Positions 1-5,299 of a stretch of DNA of 7,930 nt are shown piece after piece. The DNA comes from an uncultured Eubacteriales bacterium (lineage in GTDB: Bacteria; Bacillota; Clostridia; Oscillospirales; Acutalibacteraceae). The notes under the pieces are model-generated. The model did not search any database and was not told the DNA's origin. It was given only the letters and a program-made list of their open reading frames with translations. Position 1 is the stretch's first letter, and every line of letters begins with the position of its first letter. Where the stretch lies: assembly GCA_900317795.1 (NCBI GenBank), contig ONIF01000078.1, positions 1 through 7,930 of the forward strand, in the 5' to 3' direction. The position numbers and the translations under genes were made by a program.

Positions 1-3
1 AAA

Positions 4-22
4 CAAATCCCGAAGGGATTTG
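4..22. repeat. Small perfect hairpin at left edge
   Basis: CAAATCCC (4-11) and GGGATTTG (15-22) are exact reverse complements around a 3-base GAA loop. The T-run needed for an intrinsic terminator is absent on the right, and only AAA remains on the left before the window ends, so a terminator reading leftward can be neither shown nor excluded. It belongs to a compact repeat-rich leader together with the tandem heptads and the larger palindrome that follow. This could be a dispersed palindromic element of the GC-rich genome; its copy number cannot be judged here. Confidence 0.6.
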
Positions 23-27
23 CACCA

Positions 28-60
28 CCACTATCCACTAACCACTAACCACTAATCACT
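28..60. repeat. Tandem 7-bp repeat CCACTAA
   Basis: Four consecutive heptads of CCACTAA type are visible: CCACTAT at 28-34, then CCACTAA at 35-41, 42-48 and 49-55, followed by a degenerate TCACT at 56-60. The array sits between two perfect hairpins in the non-coding leader of the ABC permease gene. It has no coding sense that I can support. It may be a simple-sequence spacer inside a dispersed repeat unit; the number of heptads could vary between strains. Confidence 0.75.
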
Positions 61-61
61 C

Positions 62-100
62 AATTCTGATTTATCGAGCACAGCTCGATAAATCAGAATT
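62..100. repeat. Perfect 18-bp inverted repeat upstream of permease
   Basis: The arm at 62-79 (starting AATTCTGATTTATCGAGC) is matched exactly by its reverse complement at 83-100, leaving only ACA (80-82) as a loop. An 18-bp stem with a 3-base loop is very unlikely by chance. It ends 27 bases before the permease start and has no T-run, so it is not a standard terminator. If the substrate-binding gene of this importer lies just upstream, outside the window, the stem could protect its transcript or damp expression of the permease, as known for intercistronic palindromes in other importer operons. That role is inference. Confidence 0.85.
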
Positions 101-127
101 ATCACATCAACCAACGGAGCATGGATC

Positions 128-802
128 ATGAACGAACGTCTCTGGGGAATCCTGGTGGATTCCCTTCCAAAGCTGCTGGAATACGGCGTAAAGGTGACAG
201 TGCCCCTGACAGCACTGTCCTTTGCGCTTGCGCTGGTGATTGCGCTGATCGTGGCGATGATACAGTACGCCAATGTGCGCGTGCTGCGCCAGGTATGCCG
301 CTTCTACATTTGGATCATCCGGGGCACGCCGCTGCTGGTACAGCTTTACCTGGTGTTCTACGGCCTGCCCAGCCTGGGCGTCACGCTGCCGGCCTATCCC
401 ACGGCGGTGCTGGTGTTCGGCTTCAACGAGGGGGCCTATATGGCCGAAAGCATGCGCGGGGCGCTGGAGAGCGTCTCCCGGGGCCAGATGGAGGCGGGCT
501 GGTGCGTGGGCCTGAATTATTTGCAGATCATGCGCCATATCGTGCTGCCCCAGGCCTTCCGGGCCGCCTTCCCGGCGCTGTCCAATTCGCTGATCTCAAT
601 GCTGAAGGGCACCTCGCTGGCGGCGACCATCACCGTGACAGAGATGTTCAGGGAAGCCACCATCATCAACGGCCGCGTGTACGAATCCCTGGGCCTGTAT
701 ACCGAGGTGGCCCTGATCTACCTGGCCTTCTGTACGATATTGACCTGGCTGCAGCACATTGGCGAGAAGAAGCTGGCCAGCTACGGGGGTGATCGGGCAT
801 GA
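128..802 (+). CDS. Polar amino acid ABC importer, permease (YecS/TcyL type)
   Basis: This is the membrane subunit of a HisM/GlnP-family importer that forms the channel through the cytoplasmic membrane for a polar amino acid; the closest remembered relatives are L-cystine permeases of the YecS/TcyL group. The 224 residues are full length for the family. Hydrophobic segments are seen near residues 22-45, 66-80 and 192-209, the RGTPLLVQL motif typical of these permeases at 65-73, and the EAA loop that docks on the ATPase at about 122-142 (EAGWCVG then 11 residues to VLPQ). The ATG at 128 follows CGGAG at 115-119 with 8-base spacing; another ATG at 121 is out of frame. It overlaps the ATPase gene by ATGA, so the two are translationally coupled. 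The substrate-binding protein must lie elsewhere, probably just upstream. The exact substrate is not provable from this subunit. Confidence 0.93.
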   Translation: MNERLWGILVDSLPKLLEYGVKVTVPLTALSFALALVIALIVAMIQYANVRVLRQVCRFYIWIIRGTPLLVQLYLVFYGLPSLGVTLPAYPTAVLVFGFNEGAYMAESMRGALESVSRGQMEAGWCVGLNYLQIMRHIVLPQAFRAAFPALSNSLISMLKGTSLAATITVTEMFREATIINGRVYESLGLYTEVALIYLAFCTILTWLQHIGEKKLASYGGDRA

Positions 803-1548
803 TGCTTGAGGCGCGGGATGTGCGCAAGTCCTTCGATGGCCGCGAGGTGCTGAAGGGCATCGACCTGGGCGTGGAGAAGGGCGAGGTCATCGCCATATTG
901 GGGCCCAGCGGCTCCGGCAAGACCACGCTGCTGCGCTGCCTGAACTTCCTGGAGCGTGCCGACGGGGGCGAGCTGACCTTTGATGGGGAGCGCTTTGATC
1001 TGCACGGGGCAAGCCGTAAGGAGGTGGCCCGGCTGCGGCGCAAGACGGCTTTCGTGTTCCAGAACTACAACCTGTTTCTGAACAAGACGGTGCTTCAGAA
1101 CGTCACCCTGGGCCTGACCGTGGGCATGGGCATGAAGCGGGACGAGGCCAAACGGCTGGCCGTGGATGCCCTGACACGGGTGGGCATGGACCAGCGGCTG
1201 GACAGCTATCCCAGCCAGCTCTCCGGCGGCCAACAGCAGCGCGTAGCCATCGCCAGGGCACTGGCTTCCAGCCCCGAGATCATTTACTTCGACGAGCCCA
1301 CCAGCGCACTGGACCCCGAACTGATCGGCGAGGTGCTGGCTGTGATGCGCAAGCTGGCCGAATCGGGCATGACCATGCTGGTGGTGACCCATGAGATGGA
1401 ATTCGCCCGCAATGTGTCCAGCCGGGTGCTGTTCATGGAGGAGGGGCGCGTGATCGAATCCGGGCCCTCGAAGGCTTTCTTCGAGAACCCGAAGGAGGAG
1501 CGTTCCAGGGCGTTCATCGGGAAGATACTCAAATACTGCGTCAAGTAA
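799..1548 (+). CDS. Polar amino acid ABC importer, ATP-binding protein
   Basis: This cytoplasmic ATPase powers the importer whose permease is encoded immediately before it. All motor motifs are present: Walker A GPSGSGKT at residues 35-42, Q-loop glutamine 88, signature LSGGQ 141-145, Walker B IIYFDEP 161-167, D-loop SALD 169-172 and the switch histidine 198. The length (249 aa) and the closing PKEERSRAF...KIL are typical of the GlnQ/HisP family. The ATG at 799 overlaps the permease stop codon; a second ATG at 802 is possible. The last five residues (KYCVK) and the TAA at 1546-1548 are suspect: relatives usually end right after KIL, and these bases read on the opposite strand as the conserved part of der. 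The true stop codon was probably lost at the join around 1513-1530. Confidence 0.93.
   Translation: MMLEARDVRKSFDGREVLKGIDLGVEKGEVIAILGPSGSGKTTLLRCLNFLERADGGELTFDGERFDLHGASRKEVARLRRKTAFVFQNYNLFLNKTVLQNVTLGLTVGMGMKRDEAKRLAVDALTRVGMDQRLDSYPSQLSGGQQQRVAIARALASSPEIIYFDEPTSALDPELIGEVLAVMRKLAESGMTMLVVTHEMEFARNVSSRVLFMEEGRVIESGPSKAFFENPKEERSRAFIGKILKYCVK
1513..1530. other. Junction of two unlike sequences inside der
   Basis: The 18 bases from 1513 to 1530 read as FIGKIL, the normal end of an amino acid importer ATPase, on the + strand and as EYLPDE, a plausible linker after the first G domain of Der, on the - strand. Left of it the DNA is GC-rich and codes rightward; right of it the DNA is AT-richer and codes leftward. 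Both genes lose normal family sequence beyond this point. No transposon end, tRNA or target-site duplication is visible. A short shared word joining two contigs, or recombination at microhomology, would give this pattern; I favour an assembly chimera. The exact breakpoint within the shared bases cannot be fixed. Confidence 0.8.
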
Positions 1549-2016
1549 ATCACCCGTGCCGTGACCGTGTACAGATGATACCTGTATAGGGTCGCCCAAG
1601 CCCAAATTATAAAATTCATAGAAATTCGGATCGGGCTCGCCCACTTTATCGCATTTATTCACGCACAATACAACAGGTCTGCCGCTTTTTTGAAGCATTG
1701 ATGCAACTTCATGGTCTGTTGCAACAACTCCGCTTTTGATGTCCGTCACAAGTACTATGACATCTGCCGCATCTATTGCAAGCTGTGCCTGCACTCTCAT
1801 CTGCTTTAATATAATATCTTCCGAATACGGCTCTATACCGCCCGTATCTACAAGAGATATTTTCCTGTTTCTCCACTCGCACTCGCCAAATATCCTATCT
1901 CTTGTCACTCCCGGTGTATCGTTCACGATTGCTATTCTGTCACCGACAAGCTTATTGAAAAGAGTGGATTTTCCGACATTTGGTCTGCCGACTATCGCAA
2001 TTACAGGTTTTGCCAT
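1519..2016 (-). pseudogene. der: Ribosome-assembly GTPase Der, N-terminal fragment
   Basis: Der (EngA) is a cytoplasmic GTPase with two G domains that helps assemble the 50S ribosomal subunit. About the first 166 residues are here: G1 GRPNVGKS at 10-17, the threonine-rich switch DTPGVTRD at 33-40, G3 DTGG 57-60, G4 NKCD 120-123 and G5 SSVHGHG 147-153, ending at the VFEYLP linker. The second G domain and the KH-like domain (family length about 435-445 aa) are missing. The reading frame stays open down to 781 but there it is only the antisense of the ATPase gene and has no Der similarity. The ATG at 2016 has a good AGGGGTG site about 5 bases upstream. Der is normally essential, so this truncation argues that the left flank does not belong here, rather than that the gene died in the cell. 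Confidence 0.9.
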
Positions 2017-2040
2017 ATTTTCACCCCTATCTTTGACAAC

Positions 2041-2069
2041 AAAAAAAGAGAAGGAAACGCTCCTTCTCT
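2041..2069 (-). terminator. Intrinsic terminator after rpmF
   Basis: Arms AGAGAAGGA (2047-2055) and TCCTTCTCT (2061-2069) form a perfect 9-bp stem with a 5-base loop. Read on the - strand, the stem is followed directly by seven T (the A-run at 2041-2047, which shares one base with the stem). This is a textbook Rho-independent terminator ending the yceD-rpmF transcript. It lies 25 bases upstream of the der start codon, so der would need its own promoter or some read-through. I could not identify a separate der promoter between the two. Confidence 0.9.
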
Positions 2070-2107
2070 GATTTCATGGAAAAAACGGAAGGACTTTTTT
2101 GAAATCA
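2069..2107 (-). repeat. AT-rich stem-loop just before the rpmF terminator
   Basis: TGATTTCA (2069-2076) pairs exactly with TGAAATCA (2100-2107), and inside it an A6 run (2080-2085) can pair with a T6 run (2095-2100). In the rpmF transcript this weak stem begins at the stop codon and abuts the intrinsic terminator, sharing its last base. It may be an extra fold that protects or helps terminate the message, or simply AT-rich 3' sequence; the function is inferred only from position. Confidence 0.45.
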
Positions 2108-2290
2108 AGCCTCTTCCTGTGCAATCACTACTCTGCTTCTGTAAGTACCGCAGTTTGAGCAGGCTCTGTGAGCGAGCTTGTACTCACCGCACTCAGGGCA
2201 TTTTGTAAGAGCAGGAGCTGTAAGCTTCCATACTGCCGAACGTCTTGTGTTCTTTCTTGCTTTAGAAGTTTTTCTCTTAGGTACTGCCAT
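2105..2290 (-). CDS. rpmF: 50S ribosomal protein L32
   Basis: Small structural protein of the large ribosomal subunit. The 61-residue product opens with MAVPKRKTSKARKNTRR, the signature start of bacterial L32, and carries a zinc ribbon of the four-cysteine type: CPEC near residues 31-34 and CSNC near 44-47. The start at 2290 is fixed by the perfect AAGGAGG about 9 bases upstream; the frame is open further upstream to 2377, but that part overlaps the yceD gene and has no L32 similarity. It lies 37 bases behind yceD, the usual arrangement, and shares its promoter. It ends in a strong intrinsic terminator, so it is the last gene of its transcript. Presence of all four cysteines marks it as the zinc-binding form. 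Confidence 0.97.
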   Translation of the reverse strand: MAVPKRKTSKARKNTRRSAVWKLTAPALTKCPECGEYKLAHRACSNCGTYRSRVVIAQEEA

Positions 2291-2327
2291 TTTATTTTTC
2301 CTCCTTGAATAATTAAAGTACCGAAAA

Positions 2328-2816
2328 TCATTCCGACCAGAGCTTTTTAAGCACTGCCAATCTCGGGTCAGGCTCATGCGTCACACATGAACAACTGCCC
2401 TCATTAAGATTTTTTCCGCACTTTGGACACAAGCCCTTACAAGATTCTTTGCAGAGGAACTTTGACGGAAGTTCCAAAAGAATATCATCTCTGAGTAAAG
2501 ACACAGTATCGAGCTTATAGTCAGGTGCTTGTATATAGTCATCGCTTTCGTCGTCAGTGACTTGGGCGATGAGAATATGACTGAATTGAAATTGATAACT
2601 TTTTTTGAGCGGTTCAAGACATCTGCCGCACTCACAGTAGTAGTTAAAAGCGACATCTGCCAAAAATTCGGCAATACCCGCTCTGTTTTTGACGGTAATA
2701 TCTGCCGAAACAGGCTCTCTGAAATTATCCTGCACATCTGAAAGGTCTATCTCCTCATGCAGAGTCAGGCTTTCATTCTCGTTAAGAAATATTTTCTTTA
2801 AATCAAGAATCATCAT
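2328..2816 (-). CDS. yceD: YceD/DUF177 family protein, upstream partner of rpmF
   Basis: YceD (DUF177) proteins are linked to 23S rRNA accumulation and large-subunit assembly in other bacteria and plastids, and are nearly always encoded just before rpmF, as here. The 162-residue product shows the family pattern: a cysteine cluster CECGRC at 61-66, then a C-terminal cysteine block with C122, C126, C130, C133, C142 and C144 (KGLCPKCGKNLN core) and the closing DPRLAVLKKLW. The cysteine set suggests metal binding, which is inference. Two consecutive ATGs begin the frame (2816 and 2813). The AGGGGTG site sits only 2 bases from the first but 5 from the second, the same spacing as at der, so 2813 is probably the true start. 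Transcription begins from the consensus promoter at 2853-2881. Confidence 0.9.
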   Translation of the reverse strand: MMILDLKKIFLNENESLTLHEEIDLSDVQDNFREPVSADITVKNRAGIAEFLADVAFNYYCECGRCLEPLKKSYQFQFSHILIAQVTDDESDDYIQAPDYKLDTVSLLRDDILLELPSKFLCKESCKGLCPKCGKNLNEGSCSCVTHEPDPRLAVLKKLWSE

Positions 2817-2852
2817 TTCACCCCTGCCGAATTATTTTAAACGCCTTTTTCT

Positions 2853-2881
2853 ATTATAATTGCCAAAACCCGCTTTGTCAA
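2853..2881 (-). promoter_or_regulatory. Consensus sigma-A promoter of yceD-rpmF
   Basis: Read on the - strand: TTGACA (2881-2876), 17 bases, TATAAT (2858-2853). Both boxes match the housekeeping consensus exactly and the spacing is optimal. The start point would be near 2846, leaving a leader of about 30 bases before yceD. Such a strong promoter suits a ribosomal protein gene. No operator-like repeat is seen on it. Confidence 0.9.
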
Positions 2882-2888
2882 TAGCTTT

Positions 2889-2922
2889 TCCGCAAATTCT
2901 CCCAAATTTATTCTTTTGCGGA
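2889..2922 (-). repeat. Stem-loop spanning the end of the DUF5711 gene
   Basis: TCCGCAAA (2889-2896) and TTTGCGGA (2915-2922) form a perfect 8-bp stem with an 18-base loop that contains the stop codon of the DUF5711 gene (2908-2910). On the - strand it is followed by AAAAGCTAT, not a T-run, so it is not a classical terminator. It could still slow RNA decay at the end of the fhs-tsaE-tsaB-DUF5711 message. I found no better terminator between this gene and the yceD promoter. Confidence 0.4.
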
Positions 2923-4155
2923 TATATTATACAGACTGCTTTTTCCGAGGATATACACGCTGTTTATATCGGCAAAGCGTATTTTTCTGGAATCGCTTTT
3001 TGAGGGTATTTCCCCTACTTTTTTTCCTTTCATGTTATATACGCAGGCTTCCCTGTCAAAAAGGACTGCCACCCTGTCATTACGGTAATCCATGGAAAGC
3101 ACTTGACGGTTTGTCATTATATCGGCTGTATTTTTACCGTTTTCGTCTGTCATAAGCACTTCGCATTCCTTGCCGTCGGGCGTTGACGACAGCGATAAAA
3201 GCATACCGTTTTTTCTGTCAAGAGTGTAGCACGTAAGAAATTTGGAATGATATTCAATATTTTTCTTTGAACCGCCGTTGATATCTATATAATAAGCCGA
3301 CTTGTCGCCTACCGCTACGGCATTCCCGTTATCAAGATATTTTATATCATATATATATATTTCGTCAAATTCATATCTCTGCATATAATTCCCCTGAGAG
3401 AAGTCAAGCACATACAGTACGGACAAAAGACTTCCGTTTTTTGCGGAAAGCCCCGATACAACAGCCCTTGTGCCGTCTGTATTTATCGAAACCCTGTTTA
3501 CATAGAAATCCGCAAAGGAATATTGATACATTTCAAGGTCGTCTTTCCTGTAAACCGTCAGTTTTGCAAGGTAGTCATCATCTTCCGAAAGTATGCAGTA
3601 TATGCCCTTAGGGCATACGTCTGCACAAAATATCTTTTTTTCCGTCAAGCCCGTTTTGACAACGCTGTCCCTGTCTATAATCGTATAGCCCGTTGCACCC
3701 TCATTGTACACGATGGAATATGAGGAGTTTGTGCTTAATATCGGGTTGGCAAATGCATGGTTGACCTCCTGATACTTTCCCGCATTGGAATTCAGTACCG
3801 TAATAGAAGTATCACTGCAATAGACAGGCACTCCGTCCATCAAATCAAAATTGCCCGTATCTACATCTGCACCCGAAAAGCTAGCAGGATAACCCTCACC
3901 CTCCGACATTCCCAAAAGGTCGTATGCTACCCAATGCGATATATTCTCGGGTGTCAGCTTATCTATATTAGTCACCGCCATTACCACAACTACCGATATA
4001 ACAAGTATAAGAAAGCCCTTGAAAAACGTTTTAGTGGCATTGGCAGGCAAAGGCTCACTATCCTTTATTTCATCAAGAGGGGCATCTTCATAACTGATTA
4101 CTTCCCTCTCTTTCTCGCCTGCAAGTTTCTTTATATAGTTTCCTTTTTTCTTCAT
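2908..4155 (-). CDS. DUF5711-like single-pass membrane protein
   Basis: I recognise the layout of the DUF5711 group found in Clostridia, whose function is unknown. The 415 residues start with a charged cytoplasmic stretch (MKKKGNYIKKLAGEKERE, then acidic), followed by one hydrophobic segment at about 45-62 (FFKGFLILVISVVVVMAV) and a long polar outer domain. That domain contains recurring blocks of short beta-type strands separated by turns with D, N and G (for example TVLNSNAGKY, TIIDRDSV, VLYVLDFSQG, VLMTDENGKN, VYNMKGKKVGEI), as in beta-propeller proteins. The likely topology is N-in, with the large domain outside. There is no cleavable signal peptide or lipobox. AAAGGA about 7 bases upstream supports the ATG at 4155. 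It follows tsaB by 15 bases, so it is probably co-transcribed with it, which gives no clear functional hint. Confidence 0.8.
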   Translation of the reverse strand: MKKKGNYIKKLAGEKEREVISYEDAPLDEIKDSEPLPANATKTFFKGFLILVISVVVVMAVTNIDKLTPENISHWVAYDLLGMSEGEGYPASFSGADVDTGNFDLMDGVPVYCSDTSITVLNSNAGKYQEVNHAFANPILSTNSSYSIVYNEGATGYTIIDRDSVVKTGLTEKKIFCADVCPKGIYCILSEDDDYLAKLTVYRKDDLEMYQYSFADFYVNRVSINTDGTRAVVSGLSAKNGSLLSVLYVLDFSQGNYMQRYEFDEIYIYDIKYLDNGNAVAVGDKSAYYIDINGGSKKNIEYHSKFLTCYTLDRKNGMLLSLSSTPDGKECEVLMTDENGKNTADIMTNRQVLSMDYRNDRVAVLFDREACVYNMKGKKVGEIPSKSDSRKIRFADINSVYILGKSSLYNISAKE

Positions 4156-4170
4156 AGCTTTTCCTTTCGC

Positions 4171-4866
4171 TTAAAGACCTTTTGCAAGTCTTTCCCTTTC
4201 AGCCTGCGGAAGTCTTAAATATGTCGGCATAAGCATACCCGATGTACAAAGATTATTTTCTTCTGCCATTTTTTCGGCACATCTTGCCGTACCGTAAGCG
4301 TGCTGAAATCTGATATTTTCGGGCACAAGCACAATATTTTCCATTCCCTCAAATGCCTTTTTGCATATCTCCGCACCGTCACCCACAAGATATATTTTTT
4401 CTTCGTATTTTTCAAGTTCTTCCGAAAGTTCCGCTATACTCAATGCCCTGTCGGGTGTGATACGTTTCGGAATACCGTCTTTCATTTCAAACAGTGCATT
4501 GTAAACCTGTGCACACCTTGCGTCCATGACTGCACATATTATTCCGCTTTCATACGGCATACAATATGCCATTGCTTCCAGCGTCGAAACACTTGCACAC
4601 GGCTTATTTAAGGGCATTGTCAAGCCCTTTACAGACGCTACTCCTATTCTCACTCCCGTGAATGAACCCGGTCCCGAATTTACCGCAAACACATCTATAT
4701 CTTTTATACTCGTTCCCGTAGTTTCCAAAAGACTTTCTATTATCGGCATTAAAGTCTGACTGTGAGTTGTCTTTGTGTTCAGAAAAAACTCTCCCATAAG
4801 TCTGCCGCTGTCCAAAAGGGCGGCTGATACGGGTGCGGCACTTGTATCTACTGCCAATATTTTCAT
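4171..4866 (-). CDS. tsaB: t6A tRNA modification protein TsaB
   Basis: TsaB is the non-catalytic partner of TsaD in the complex that puts threonylcarbamoyl on A37 of tRNAs reading ANN codons. The 231 residues open with MKILAVDTS, the first strand of the ASKHA fold, and show the family hallmark NSGPGSFTGVRIGVASVKGL at 63-82. The end, PTYLRLPQAERE, matches the usual C-terminus of TsaB. Its ATG at 4866 overlaps the stop codon of tsaE (ATGA), a strong sign of coupled translation of two proteins of the same pathway. The other genes of the pathway, tsaD and tsaC, are not in the window. Length and motifs look intact. Confidence 0.95.
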   Translation of the reverse strand: MKILAVDTSAAPVSAALLDSGRLMGEFFLNTKTTHSQTLMPIIESLLETTGTSIKDIDVFAVNSGPGSFTGVRIGVASVKGLTMPLNKPCASVSTLEAMAYCMPYESGIICAVMDARCAQVYNALFEMKDGIPKRITPDRALSIAELSEELEKYEEKIYLVGDGAEICKKAFEGMENIVLVPENIRFQHAYGTARCAEKMAEENNLCTSGMLMPTYLRLPQAERERLAKGL

Positions 4867-5285
4867 ATATCTTCAGCCCCCTCTATCTCTATCTCTCTTT
4901 CATTCTCCGAAATCACTTTTATATATACCCTTATACAATTATCAGGCAAAGCGTTTTCTATATTCTCACTCCACTCTATGACCATTACACCGTTATCCAT
5001 GTAATCAAAAAATCCCGTTGTATATAAATCATCAAATGTGTTTATCCTGTACATATCAAAGTGATATACAGGAAATTTTCCCTCATATTCATGCACAAGG
5101 GCAAATGTCGGACTTGACACGCCATCTTCTATGCCAAGTCCCCTTGCCAATCCCCTTGTAAATGCCGTTTTGCCTGCACCCAATCCTCCGAACATCGCTA
5201 TGATTTCCGTACCTTTGAGCGTCTGTGCAAGCTTAAAGGCTATTTCTTCTGTTTCAATATACGATTTACTGAAAAATTTCTGCAA
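4863..5285 (-). CDS. tsaE: t6A tRNA modification ATPase TsaE
   Basis: TsaE is the small ATPase that resets the TsaB-TsaD complex during t6A synthesis in the cytoplasm. The 140 residues carry the P-loop GGLGAGKTA at 33-41, SPTFALVHEY at 58-67, the HFDMYR motif at 75-80 and IEWSENI at 103-109, all characteristic of the family. The start must be the TTG at 5285: the first in-frame ATG would begin at residue 31, inside the nucleotide-binding core, while an AGGGG site lies about 8 bases before the TTG. A weak start codon may keep its level low. It begins 14 bases after the fhs stop and overlaps tsaB by 4 bases. Confidence 0.94.
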   Translation of the reverse strand: MQKFFSKSYIETEEIAFKLAQTLKGTEIIAMFGGLGAGKTAFTRGLARGLGIEDGVSSPTFALVHEYEGKFPVYHFDMYRINTFDDLYTTGFFDYMDNGVMVIEWSENIENALPDNCIRVYIKVISENEREIEIEGAEDI

Positions 5286-5299
5286 AATAATTTCCCCTA

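Noticed and set aside
28..60. CRISPR-like array in the heptad repeat
   Set aside because: Units are 7 bp, directly adjacent and without spacers; it is a simple tandem repeat.
107..538. Open frames antisense or out of frame to the permease (107-538 -, 121-792 +, 273-515 +)
   Set aside because: Shadows of the GC-rich permease gene; their translations are rich in R, A, G and H without family motifs.
781..1512. Open frame on the - strand continuing Der to 411 aa
   Set aside because: Beyond residue about 166 it is only the antisense of the ABC ATPase gene, with no Der second G domain; the long open frame comes from GC-rich codon structure.
1513..1550. Recent transfer of an importer operon by a mobile element
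   Set aside because: No transposase, integrase, attachment site, tRNA or target duplication is visible at the join; a chimeric assembly explains it with fewer assumptions.
2889..2922. Terminator for the fhs operon
   Set aside because: The stem is perfect but has no T-run on the - strand, so I list it only as a stem-loop.
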